NCBI RefSeq assembly: GCF_030867145.1
Contig: NC_134420.1
Location: 42,237,912 to 42,301,911, forward strand
Length of the DNA: 64,000 nt
Direction of reading: 5' to 3'
Source: Opisthocomus hoazin
Lineage: Eukaryota > Chordata > Aves > Opisthocomiformes > Opisthocomidae
Shown here: positions 26,586 through 37,754 of the stretch, in pieces
Layout: every line of letters starts with the position of its first letter
Position numbering within the stretch: position 1 is the stretch's first letter
Notes under the pieces: generated by a model
The model's input: only the letters and a program-made list of their open reading frames with translations
Database searches by the model: none
Told to the model about the DNA's origin: nothing
Translations under genes and position numbers: made by a program

Positions 26586-27290
26586 TCTTCTCACAGCATC
26601 ATTTTCCTTCACCATGGAACTGGTGGAATTCATCCTAACTGTGCAAACTCAGCCCCATGAAAGTGCCAACAGGTCTGGCTAAAATAATAGCTTTTAACTG
26701 AGGGGGAAAATAAATTAGAAGACACAGCACTTCTGGCATTTCCACTGCTAGCAAACATGCTATCACTTTCCCTAATAATTACTTCAGATTGTACATTGTT
26801 GACATTTACTATGAGAAACAAAATAGCAATAAAAAGCAAATATCATGAAATGTACAAATCTAAGATAAGACACCTTGAATCACAATATTTACTGAAAATA
26901 TGGATTCATTTCTTGAAATATTTGTCTAAAATATGCATACAGCTATCTCAGGTTTGCAATCTGTTGTTCTTATTAATCAAAGTAACTTATGAAAATTAGT
27001 AGATTCATTTATTTTATTTTAGTTTATAATTAGATGTAAAAACTGTGAGACATCAATCAAAATGCTCCACGAGACCTAAGTGATTTCCTCATTGGGACTG
27101 TATAGCAAAATCGTGAAGAGAAATGTCCTTACAATGTACTGAATAGATAAGGTAGCTGTGGTCAATGTCATAAACATGTTTTCCTAGATGAGTACAAGTT
27201 GTTTGAGTCAGTCATTGAGAGGGCTTTAAACTAGGTTCGAAGGGGGAAGGGGATATTGCCCAGCTCACTAGGGATGAGCCTAGGCTTGGA

Positions 27291-28070
27291 GTGCCAAGGC
27301 CAGGGGTGAGATTGACAACCCAGCTCAAGTGTGTTTACACCAATGCACGTAGCATGGGCAATAAACAGGAGGAGCTGGAAGCCATTATACAGCAGGACGG
27401 CTACGACTTGGTCGCCATCACAGAAATGTGGTGGGACAACTCGCATGACTGGCATGCTGTCATAGATGGCTACAGACTCTTTAGGAAAGACAGACCAACA
27501 AGGAGAGGTGTGGGAGTTGCTCTATATGTGAGGGAGCAAGTAGAATGCATTGAGCTTGGCCTGGGGGCAAATGAGGAACGAGTTGAAAGCTTGTGGGTTA
27601 GAATTAAGGGACAGGCTCATAAGGGTGACACTACGGTGGGTGTGTACTACAGGCCACCTGACCAGGAGGAGGAGGTTGATGAGGCCTTCTACAGGCAGCT
27701 GCAAGCAGCCTCACACTCACAGGCCCTGGTTCTCATGGGGGACTTCAACCACCCTGACATCAGCTGGGAAGACCATACAGCTAGGCAGGTGCAATCCAGG
27801 AGGTTCCTACAGAGCGTCGATGATAACTTTCTGATGCAAGTGGTGGAGAAACCAACAAGGAAAGGCTCTCTGCTGGACCTTGTGTTAACAAACAAGGAGG
27901 GACTGGTGGAGGATGTGAAGGCTGGAGGTAGACTCGGCTGCAGTGACCATGAAATGGTCAAGTTCAGGATCCTGCGTGGAAGAAGCAGGGCGATAAGCAG
28001 GATCAAAACCCTGGACCTCAGGAGGGCTGACTTTGCCCTCTTCAAGGAGCTACTGGGAGGAATCCCGTAG
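27291..28070 (+). pseudogene. CR1 ORF2 endonuclease part, cut off by a stop codon
   Basis: This 259-codon frame encodes the apurinic/apyrimidinic-type (exonuclease-endonuclease-phosphatase family) endonuclease of CR1, which nicks target DNA so that reverse transcription can be primed there. Visible family motifs are NAR at residues 18-20, the catalytic Glu in TEMWWD (Glu45), GDFNHPDISW starting at residue 150, and SDH at 218-220 with the catalytic His. The first Met (27291) lies close before the domain. The frame ends at a TAG (28068-28070) where related elements continue with Trp. CR1-like sequence carries on in the same frame for about 240 bases, through KKSSKGGRRPAWLNKELLAE-type sequence, up to the frameshift near 28,310. 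The catalytic residues themselves are preserved. Confidence 0.9.
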
Positions 28071-28309
28071 GCCAGGGCTCTTGAAGGCAGGGGGGTCCAT
28101 GAGTGCTGGTCGCTCTTTAAACAACACTTCTTCCATGCACAGGAGCAATGCATCCCCCTGAGAAAGAAATCTAGCAAAGGAGGCAGGAGACCTGCATGGT
28201 TAAACAAGGAGCTTCTAGCAGAGATCAGGCAGAAGAGAAAGGTCCATGGAATGTGGAAAGAGGGGCAGGCCACTTGGGAAGAGTACAGCAATGTGGTGAG
28301 AGCATGCGA

Positions 28310-30087
28310 CGAGGAAGGCCAAGGCCCACCTGGAATTGAAGCTGGCAAGGGATGTCAAAAACAACAAGAAGGGCTTCTTCAACTACATCAGCAGCAAAAG
28401 GACGGCTAGGGACAACGTGGGGCCGCTGCTGAATGAGGCAGGTGTCCTGGTGACGGAGGATGCAGAGAAGGCAGAGCTACTGAATGCCTTCTTTGCTTCA
28501 GTCTTCAGTGCTAAGACTGGCCCTCAGGAATCCCAGGCCCCGGAGGTAAGAGAAGAAGCCTACAAAGAGGACGACTTTCCCTTGGTCGAGGAGGACTGTG
28601 TGAGGGATCGCTTAAGCGATCTGGACGTCCACAAATCCATGGGCCCCGATGGAATGCACCCACGAGTGCTGAGGGAGCTGGCGGATGTCATTGCTGAGCC
28701 ACTCTCCATCATCTTTGAGAGGTCCTGGAGGACAGGAGAGGTCCCCGAGGACTGGAGAAAGGCCAATGTCACTCCAATCTTCAAAAAGGGCAAGAAGGAG
28801 GAGCCAGGGAACTACAGGCCGGTCAGCCTCACCTCCATTCCGGGAAAGGTGATGGAGCAGCTTATCCTGGAGGCCATCATTAAGCAAGTGGAAGAAAAGA
28901 AGGTTATCAGGAGTAGTCAGCATGGATTCACCAAGGGGAAATCATGCCTGACCAATCTAATAGCTTTCTACGATGACATGACTGGCTGGGTAGACAAAGG
29001 GAGAGCCGTGGATGTTGTCTACCTGGACTTCAGCAAGGCTTTCGACACAGTCTCCCATGATATCCTCCTAGGGAAGCTGAGGAAGTGTGGGCTGGATGAG
29101 TGGTCGGTGAAGTGGATTGAGAACTGGCTGAATGGCAGAACTCAGAGGGTTGTCATCAGCGGCGCTGAGTCTAGTTGGAGACTGGTGACAAGTGGTGTCC
29201 CCCAGGGGTCAGTACTGGGCCCAGCCTTGTTTAACTTCTTCATCAATGACCTGGATGAAGAGTTAGAACGTACCCTCAGCAAGTTTGCTGATGACACCAA
29301 ACTGGGAGGTGTGGTAGATACACCAGAAGGCTGTGCTGCCATTCAGCGTGACCTGGATAGGCTGGAAAGCTGGGCAGAGAGGAACCTGATGAGGTTCAAC
29401 AAAGGCAAATGCAGGGTCCTGTACCTGGGGAGGAACAACCTCATGCATCAGTACAGGCTTGGGGTGGACCTGATGGAGTGCAGCTCTGCGGAGAGGGACC
29501 TGGGTGTCCTGGTGGACGACAGGTTAACCATGAGCCAGCAGTGTGCCCTTGTTGCCAAGAAAGCCAATGGAATCCTGGGGTGCATCAAGAAGAGTGTGGC
29601 CAGCAGGCCGAGGGAGGTTCTCCTTCCCCTCTACACTGCCCTGGTGAGGCCTCATCTGGAATACTGTGTCCAGTTCTGGGCTCCCCAGTTCAAGAAAGAT
29701 GAAGAGCTACTGGAGAGAGTCCAGCAGAGGGCTACGAGGATGATGAGGGGACTGGAACATCTCCCCTATGAGGAGAGGCTGAGGGAACTGGGCTTGTTCA
29801 GGCTGAAGAAGAGAAGGCTGAGATGGGACCTAATAAATGCTTATAAATATCTGAAGGGTGGGTGTCAGGAGGATGGGGCCAAGCTCTTTTCAGTGGTGCC
29901 CAGTGACAGGACAAGGGGCAATGGGCACAAACTGAGGCACAGGAAGTTCCGTCTGAACATGAGGAAGAACTTCTTCCCTCTGAGGGTGACGGAGCACTGG
30001 AACAGGCTGCCCAGGGAGGTTGTGGAGTCTCCTTCTCTGGAGATATTCAAGACCCGCCTGGACAAGGTCCTGTGCAGCTTGCTGTAG
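28310..30087 (+). pseudogene. CR1 ORF2 reverse transcriptase part
   Basis: After a single frameshift near 28,310, CR1 similarity continues in a new frame. The first Met in it is 28336, so the open frame is 583 codons, but that Met is not a natural start. The reverse transcriptase copies the element's RNA onto nicked target DNA. Visible in order from 28336: a [13 protein letters not shown] block (residues 103-115), NYRPVSLTS (159-167), [14 protein letters not shown] (195-208), the first catalytic Asp in YLDFSKAFD (229-237), [10 protein letters not shown] (287-296), and the catalytic pair in [10 protein letters not shown] (316-325). Then follow the thumb and the C-terminal region with YNA-like '[14 protein letters not shown]' and '[19 protein letters not shown]' signatures. 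Catalytic residues look intact. The break from the endonuclease makes the copy unlikely to be autonomous. Confidence 0.93.
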
Positions 30088-30151
30088 GTGACCCTGCTTC
30101 AGCAGGAGGGTTGGACTAGATGACCCACAGAGGTCCCTTCCAACCCCTACT

Positions 30152-30175
30152 ATTCTGTGATTCTGTGATTCTGTG
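30152..30175 (+). repeat. CR1 3'-terminal octamer array
   Basis: Three perfect tandem copies of ATTCTGTG, the characteristic 3' end of CR1, which the element's own reverse transcriptase is thought to recognise. CR1 has this array instead of a poly(A) tail. It fixes the 3' boundary of the 27.2-30.2 kb copy. Confidence 0.93.
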
Positions 30176-33100
30176 AAAAACATTTATGTCTTAAAGCTTT
30201 TTACCCAGATGTACGTACATTTAGATTTTTTGCATGTGTTACATCTTCTTCTTCTACCACTGTCACTGGGAAACAGCAAACACATTGTTATGTGCTCAGG
30301 AGGGAGTCTTCTTATTTGTGGTTTGTGTGCCCGTAGCCTCAGTGGACCCTGGAATCCACAAAGAGTCTCCTTGTGCTCCCACATGCTTAATGCAGATGGC
30401 ATCTTCAGAGAATACATTGGCAGACACACACAAGCCCATATTTAGCATGTACAAATAACGTTTTTTGTAAGTCAGCCAAAGGCAGGTGTCTTTCACACAG
30501 ACAACAGAACAGCTCTCTGACCTTATATTGATCCTCTCTTCTATTTCTCCAGTTCCCCAGTTCCAAGTCTTTGCTTAAAGTATGAAAACAATAGGTTTCT
30601 TCATCCAAATGATGTGATTTGTTTCATAAAGATGAACATTTTTTTATTTCCATTTCCAAAGACTAGTTGATCTGTTTTAGCTGAAATTTAGAAGTTGTGT
30701 TCAATGCTCAGCCAAAAATGTCACTTCCAATTCAGCCAACAGCATAAGAATAGGGAGGATAACCACACTGTAAATTTAACTTGCAAATGTAAATTCAAAT
30801 GTAAATTTTTGAGAACATTTAAGCAGCTTCAATAGGGATTGTCCGTAATACATCCTAGTTCTTTCATAATAGGTTTCCAAAAGTTTCAAAAACGTCAAAT
30901 GAATGCTGTCCCTGGTTTATGTAGATAGAGGACCTGGCTCAATCCACTTTACAGTGATGCATGATAAAATTTCAAAGCAATATGTGATGTTTTAATAAAC
31001 TGAATGGCTGAAGTGTCCTATTGATCCTGCTTTGACTTGTGAACTTTCTTTTCAAAACCAACATTCATATCTGTATGTGGTTTATAAAGCATGTTAAATA
31101 TATATTTTAGTCAAACATTTTACATCAAATGAATAATCTTAGATTTGTATAACCTCAATTATACCTGTGCCAATAACTGTTTTGAGTAAAAAAACAATAT
31201 AACAAACACTAAACAACTCTGTAACTACAAATTGATTTTTCAGTTACTCAGCTGTTGCATCCATATATTTTGATTATCTCAGTTTAGAAAGCTTTAATCC
31301 ATAGTGAATAATTTTTCTTCTGAGGGAAAAAAATTCAGTATCTCCGTAAGTCCTTACTAGACTTGTCAATTTGAAAGAATTAGTGAAGGTAAGGAATGGG
31401 GAGGCTAAGGTTCAGGACTCAAATGCAAGACTGTGATGAAATGCATTTTTCTTCCCTTCCTCTCTGCTTCTCAAAATACTGGGGAAGAAATATCTTCTTA
31501 TTATATTGATCTACATGCTGAAAAAGTTGAGAATTTAACATATTTACTTCAACATATGAATTTGTACCGTACTTCGAGCGTATGCTATATTTCCCATTCA
31601 TACTAGAGATTCTTGTGATAATAGCTTCTTATAATTTAGATGCCAAAGACACTTGAAGATTATTTTCACATATGGAAGTACAAAGCTAGAAAATGTGTAT
31701 TTTTAATCAGACAAAGTAAAGCTAATCATGTTTATGTACATATTCAGGTGAAATATATTTGGTTGAAAACATGGTCCCAGCAACATCAAACTGTAAAACT
31801 TTCACCAACATAGTCAGTGATTTCAACCTTTAACACAACAGCTATTTGAAAGGTTATTTCAGTTGGGAGAAAGAGTGAAAAATAAATATGCGATGTTGCA
31901 ATTACAGTACAGATAAAGAAATCAATTTTCAAACATTTTCATAGACTTTCTATGTGAGCTTGGACAAGTCAGCTAATGGAATTTTTCCTGTCACAGATAT
32001 CAAAATGGGAAGTGGAAATGGACAGTAAAAAGTCTTTTCACTGGAAATATACTGAAAATAATCCTTATTTGGCAAACAGTTGGGTTTGATTAATGGACAT
32101 TTATCAGTGGAATGATATTAAATCAAAACATCCCCCAAAACATATTACAATTTGGGTCATATTTCAAATATATATATTTAAAGCTGTGTATCTATGTCAC
32201 TATACACTATAAGTATCTTCTTAGACAAAATATACTAGTCCCAACTCAAGAGCAGACACTTTCCATCTCCTAGGTGCCATTCAAAGACCTAAAAGCAATA
32301 AAGTGAAAAAAGCTACTGAAAGGGAAACTCTCTAGTTCATGGTTCAGGCAGGAGTGAACCTGAGGTGTATAGTCTTGCTGCAGGTTTGAACTTGCAAAGC
32401 TTTCTGCTTAGCTGAAAGGCAAGAGCACTCTCTTTCAGGAGTAGTCAGCCTAACGGTTACATTTCCCCATAATCACATAATAAATTTCTCTCAGCCTTGC
32501 AAGCCCTTTAGAAAAGTGCATGATGGTACCCAGTCACAAATTACTGGATAGGCTCTTTGAAAGAATTATACTCCTGTGGCATAAAAGCAGCTCCACAATA
32601 CAGGTCAAGATAGAAGATATTAAGTTCCTTTACAGATGCCATTGAAAAAGAGTATAGCCAAGCTTAAATAGCATAATGTGCAGAGATCACAAATAAAATA
32701 TAAACCCATTTCATACACATTACATAAAAATGTACCAGATTATATGCAGGATGCTGCAGTGATATGCTGATGTAGTTCATTGTATCATCAATGTAAAACA
32801 ACTAGCTAATAGTATCAAAATGAAAGAATAATATTTGTTTTAAAATGCTCTGAGAAGAATATTTCAGTGTGGTAGTTTAGATACTGGCAGTCATGATGGC
32901 ACATATTGAAATACACAGCAGGTTTCATAATGGATTAAAATCCCCCTGCTACATACACACATGGAAAACTAAGCTCTCCATCCCATCTGACATGTGCAAA
33001 GCCTGAGAAGTTGGCTTTGTGTAGTAATGGCTCCATACACCTTTCATAGGACAGAACCAATCAATTCACCTCAAATATATTGATGCCAGGTAATTAACTA

Positions 33101-34439
33101 GATCTAATAATTCACTGGCAGAGGCAGATGTTCATGATTATACTTTAACGTCCAGTTTTACACTGCTATGCCCCACACCAGGACAGAGAAAATGATTGCA
33201 AACAGTTAGGTTGAAAGGATCACACTCTTTTTTCAAATAAATAAAGGAATATAAGATGTAAATATATTTGCTGTGTGCTACATGGGAAAGAGAGCACCTG
33301 TAGTAGCTCTGTACCTCTTACAGTAGAGAATGACAGTGATGGAGTTCTTTAATGGGGGTTTAAATTTTGTTCTTAGAAGCTGTCAAACTTAGAAAGGAAG
33401 ACTAAGCTGACAAAAAACAATAATTAAAATAATAACTGTTGTGAGTTTATTTCCTTCAACATTTCGATTTATTTTTATATTGCTAGGATTTAGCTTTAAC
33501 AGTCTTCAGCTCTCTCTTATTGGAGAATAAGATAAGGAAATAAAACAACAGTAATGAAACAGGCTGAAATTAAACACATAGTGTTATGAATCATTAGACA
33601 AAGCCACTCTGGTAACCTGTTGACAGATTGCTGGCTGTCATGCAAGTTACCTCCCAGTAGGTCATTCCAGAGCTTTACATGCTGGGCCAAAGAATACTAA
33701 CTGATTATTCAAATGTCTGGCATTTCTGGCCAAGAAAACTGTACCACTGGTCATCCTCAGTATAGATTATGTATCCTTAATATCTTGCTTAGATAAACAA
33801 TTTTTTCTTATCATCAAAATCTCAAAACATACAGCTTTGAAGTAGCCCATCAGAGGATGCTTTTCTTCAACTTAGTGGCAATATCTACAACTGAAAATGA
33901 TATTTTTCATCTCAATAGCGTGTTCACTTGGAAGCTGTCTGTTTGAAAAATGAATAGGAATATCTAATGAAAATTAAAGGATGTTAAAATAAAATGTACA
34001 GTAGTACTTATAATAATCATGCCATTCTTTCCAAGTAGCTCTAGTTATTCAAAGTTTAGTAGAGTTTAAAGACAGAAAACACCATTAAATCTATCTCACT
34101 ACATTATGTTTTATCCCATTATGTCTACATTGAACTCAATGACAAAATTTTGACTAAATCATCATCACTTTTTGGATAAACTGTCTCTTCTAAGCAGACA
34201 ATTGGGTTTAACCAGAAACTTAGCAAGAGAGGAAGAAGCTGACACCTCTCTTGGAGGCTTGCTCCAGTGGTTAGTCATTCTCCCTTTTTTAAAAAAATAG
34301 AGGTCTGCCTAATAAGCTTATAATTTCTCTGGTTTCAGTTTCCAGTAACTGGTTCTTGTTTTGCAATTCTCTGCAAGTTTTAATAGCTGTTTACTAGGCA
34401 GTCACTCGTATGACTCTGGTATGTAATTAAGTCACTCTG
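30176..34439. other. AT-rich unique DNA with one SINE remnant
   Basis: No gene is recognised. Open frames are under 95 codons and occur on both strands at 30.2-30.6 kb without motifs. A MIR-like fragment at 31.95 kb is listed separately. The part 32.2-32.5 kb is less AT-rich but not assigned. Confidence 0.6.
31948..32014 (+). mobile_element. MIR-like SINE remnant
   Basis: TATGTGAGCTTGGACAAGTC, then CTAATGGA, TTTTTCCTGTCACAGATATC and AAAATGGGA follow the order of the MIR core ('TGTGTGACCTTGGGCAAGTCACTTAA...TTTCCTCATCTGTAAAATGGG') with moderate divergence. The tRNA-like head is not recognisable. Confidence 0.55.
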
Positions 34440-34720
34440 CAATCTTCTTCTTGATAAAAATAAGCGGATTGATTCTTTTAGTCACAGCTGTAAGACATGC
34501 CTTCACTTTTTGTTTGAGAAGCTTTTGCACTCCTTCCCTCACTTTTTATTTTTTTAATATCCTTCAAGCACAGTGTACATCAAAACTTTTTGGACTATTC
34601 CAGTGTGTCGTATAGCAGGGTAAAAATATTGACCTGTTTCCACTCACTCCCTGCTCCCCCATTTTTCAATCTCCTTAGCGCATCAAAATTAATGTCAAGA
34701 TTTCAGAACAATGCTGAAAT
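34440..34720 (-). mobile_element. Probable very old CR1/L3-like fragment (antisense)
   Basis: Read on the minus strand, this region resembles the end of a CR1-type reverse transcriptase. A stretch like 'KK.KVREGVQKLLKQ' (compare the family's 'KLERVQRRATKLI') is followed by 'RINPLIFIKKKIAE.L' (compare '[19 protein letters not shown]'). At the base level, TTTTTTAATATCCTTC, AAAACTTTTTGGACTATTCC and ACTCCCTGCTCC correspond to conserved antisense words of old CR1/L3 copies. Stops and indels are frequent. The edges are approximate. Confidence 0.45.
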
Positions 34721-34944
34721 TTAGTCTTCTGGAAGGAGAGCACAATGCCAAGGATGGATGAAACTGAGATTCAGAACAAATGGAGGTTGAAGGCTATAAG
34801 TGAAGTATTAAAATTCGTGTAAAGTACTATGTAAACAGGAATATAAGTTATGTCAGCTGTAGAAATATTGTCCTTAACCAGTCTGGAAAACATTTTGTAA
34901 GTAACCACAACCCGAGTATCAGCTGTGCAGCACACTGTGATATA

Positions 34945-36083
34945 CAGAGGAGAAAACTTGTGATTTGTGCGAAGCATTTAACATTGTCACGCATGACATC
35001 CTTGTTTTTGAATTGGAGAGACATGGATTTGATTGATGGACCACTTGCTGGATACGGAATTGGCTGGATTGGATTGTTACACTCAAAGAGTTGCGGTCAA
35101 CAACTTGATGTCCAAGTGGAGACCAGTGATGAATGGTGTTCCTCAAGGGTCAGTATTGGGACTGGTGCTGTGTAACATCTTTGTTGGTGACATGGACAGT
35201 GGGATTGAGCACTCCCTCAGCAAGTTTGCCAACGACACCCAGCTGGGTCATGTGGTTGACCTGCTGGAGGGAAGGGATACCATCCTGACAGGCTTGAGCA
35301 TTGGGCCTGTGTGAGTCTCATGAAGTTCAACAATGCCAAGTGCAAGGTCCTGCACCTGGGTTGGGGCAATCGCAACCACAAATACAGACTGGGCAGAGAA
35401 TGGATTGAGAGCAGCCCTGAGGAGAAGGACTTGAGGGTACTGGTGGATGAGAAGCTCAACATGACCCAGCAGTGTGCGCTCGCATCCCAGAAAGCCAACT
35501 GTATCTTGGACTGCATCAAGAGAAGCATGGACAACAGGTCGAGGGAGGTAGTTCTGCCCCTCTACTCTGCTCTGGTGGGACCTCACCTGGAGTGCTGTGT
35601 CCAGCTCTGGAGCCATCAGCACAGAAATGACATGGACCTATTGGAGCAGGTCCAGAGGAGGCCACAAAAATGATAAGAGGACTTGAGCACCTCTCATATG
35701 AGGAAAGGCTGAGAGAGTCTGGGGACACCTTACTGCAGCCTGTCAGTACCTGAAGGAGGCCTACAAGAAAGCTGAAGAGGGACTTTTTACAAGCGCATGT
35801 AGTGATAGGTCAAGAGGTAATGGCTTTAAACTGAAAGAGAGTAGATTTAGACTAGGTATACAAAAGACTCTTTACATTGAGGGTGGTAAGGCACTGCAAC
35901 AGGTTGCCCAGAGATGTTGTGGATGCCCCCTCCTCAGAAGTGTTCAAGGCCAGGTTGGATGGGGCTTTGAGCAACATGGTCTAGTAGAAGGTGTCCCTGC
36001 CTATGGAACTGAATGATCTTTAAGGTCCCTTCCAGCCCATACCAATCTAAGATGCTATGATTCTATAATTCTCTGATTCTATG
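34945..36083 (+). mobile_element. CR1 LINE, 5'-truncated and decayed
   Basis: A second CR1 copy begins inside the reverse transcriptase (near the 'CKAFDTV.H.ILL' motif at about 34,955) and runs through the C-terminal domain and 3' UTR to an imperfect octamer array (36059-36083, GATTCTAT/AATTCTCT variants). Similarity is spread over several frames: 35033-35314, then 35311-35673, then later frames, with an internal deletion near 35,722 in the C-terminal 'RLRE' region. Its sequence and 3' UTR differ from the 27-30 kb copy, so it belongs to another, older subfamily. It cannot make protein. Confidence 0.92.
35033..35673 (+). pseudogene. Broken CR1 reverse transcriptase fragment
   Basis: Two overlapping frames carry the remains of the palm and thumb: GVPQGSVLG is conserved, but the catalytic FADD box reads FAND (Asn codon at 35231-35233), so the first of the two metal-binding aspartates is lost. 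The frame shifts near 35,310. The second part (SLMKFNNAKCKVLHLGWGN...) continues to a stop after 'VQRRPQK'. The combination of lost catalytic Asp, frameshift and 5' truncation shows that this is a dead copy. Confidence 0.85.
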
Positions 36084-37754
36084 ACTGAAAAGATGACAAT
36101 AAAACCCATCTTTTAATAGAAATGCCATGGGATACATACCTTACAGTAGGAGAGGCTCCCACTGGTTCCATGTGCTTTTGATGAGGCCTTCTGTACATAC
36201 ACAGAACAAAGATGACCTCTGTTTTGGGGGTCTTGACTAAAATTCTCAGTCTTCAGTAGCTGGGTGGAGCTTATTTATCTATCTCAGTGGAATAAATGAA
36301 CACTGCTATTAAAAAAAGAGAAAGATGACCTGGGGTTATTTCCAGCATCACAGAAAGGATCAACTTCACATAGTCATTCTGTTGATTTAAGGTTTTTAAT
36401 GAAGACATGCTGCTTTTTCAACAGTATTGTCTCGCTTGAAAAACGAATATTTTCCTCTCAAAGAGAATTCTGTTAAAACAGTACTCTTCTTGGAGGTTAA
36501 ATGTGAAGCACACATAGAAAAGAGCTGCACTTGCTAATCTATACAATGTATATGGATAATGAGATTCTATTCTACAAGAAAAAAAAATGGTGAGAAAAAT
36601 GTTTTGAAATGATCTGTATGGAGAGAAGCAAAGCAGTGCAGCAGTTTTACTAATGTCAGCATATATACTTGTTCACTTCATGAGAGGTTATGTCATTTTG
36701 CATAAGTCATTATCAATGGTGTACTTTTATGTATAATTATCGGTGAACACACACAGCAATATGTCTTCTTGTATTTTGTCATCTGTATTTTGTTCACATT
36801 TAGACTTGTCTGTAAATGGTTCACATTCAATGATATTAAAACGTTTTGCCACTGTTAGGCATAAATCTCATCAATAGCTGATGAAACATCAACGGACTCT
36901 GTTAAATGGACTGTACTGGCTTCTTTGCTTTCAATGCAAAAAAGAGCACGCATAAATAGCAGAAAGTGTGAAATATAGAATAATCAAAAGATTTGTCATA
37001 TTGTACAACTTCTGCTGAGAACCTGACGGGAGGGCAAACCACTGAGCAACGAGTCTGTTTCATCTAGGTTACCAAATCACATCCTCTTAAACTTATAAGA
37101 AGGGACAACTAAAGTTCCTCATGTCTAATTACAGTGTGATCAGCTATGGCAGATAGCTTCAGACCAGTTCTGATTAAATAGAAGTGTTCATTAAAATTAT
37201 CTGTATTTGAAAATTCTTTCTTACAAGGTCAGCAGAGAGGACCAGGACAAAATCGAGAACAAACTGAATTTTTAACAGCTCTCCCTTACTAGGATCTTGA
37301 ACAGAGCTGATTAATGCATACATCACAAATAATGGGACTAAAGTGAGAATTCAGCTGATTTCAGCTTGGCATAAGACCTAGTCAGGAAGGGGGAACATCT
37401 ATGCTTTTTCAGTTAGGAATGCTATTCTACTGCTTACCTCCTTTTCTGAAAAGAACCTAAACTAGGAATAAATTCACTACTGAAATATGTAGTAATCAGT
37501 GCATAGTTTTCAGACACTTAGTATTGCATATTACTCGCACCCATTTTCTTTCTCTGTTCTTCAGTCCGAGCAGTACCATCTATTGGTGTGTTCACATGCC
37601 AACTTGCTTGAACTGTTTATCTCATCTGATGAGAGAAAGCAAATGAGAAAAGTCAGGAAATTTTTTGAGAAGCTAATGTCCACCTATCCTTGACAATTAT
37701 TTGAATCTTCATAACAGGTTCTGTTATAAGGTATTCGGATATAGTGATGACCTA
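36084..37754. other. AT-rich unique DNA, nothing recognised
   Basis: An interval between two CR1-derived fragments. Open frames are no longer than 64 codons. No repeat family, exon or RNA gene is recognised. Confidence 0.6.

Larger units (their letters stand above)
21560..27207. other. AT-rich unique DNA with a poly(A) run and one SINE remnant
   Basis: No gene is recognised. A 23-base poly(A) run lies at 21861-21883. A MIR-like fragment near 26.5 kb is listed separately. The part 22.2-22.8 kb is less AT-rich and repeats CTCCATATTG twice, but I cannot assign it to a family. Open frames are under 85 codons and featureless. Confidence 0.6.
27208..30175 (+). mobile_element. CR1 LINE, 5'-truncated, nearly readable ORF2
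   Basis: A CR1 non-LTR retrotransposon starts near 27,208 (the GAGGGCTTTAAACTAGG block just upstream of ORF2) and ends with three perfect ATTCTGTG octamers at 30152-30175, the hallmark 3' end of CR1. It contains the whole ORF2 region: endonuclease (27291-28070) and reverse transcriptase with C-terminal domain (28310-30087), followed by a short 3' UTR. ORF1 is missing, the usual 5' truncation of CR1 copies. Reading is broken by a stop codon at 28068-28070 and a frameshift near 28,310. The remaining reading frame is intact over 583 codons, so the copy looks younger than the others here. The 5' boundary is uncertain by about 10-20 bases, and no target-site duplication was seen, as is common for CR1. 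Confidence 0.95.

Noticed and set aside
27689-28348. 219-codon minus-strand frame
   Set aside because: It lies antisense to the CR1 endonuclease region and is a shadow of that coding sequence.
32290-32470. Possible antisense tRNA-SINE head
   Set aside because: A few words (GCAAGAGCACTCT, CCTAACGGTTAC) are suggestive, but no continuous alignment could be made by eye.
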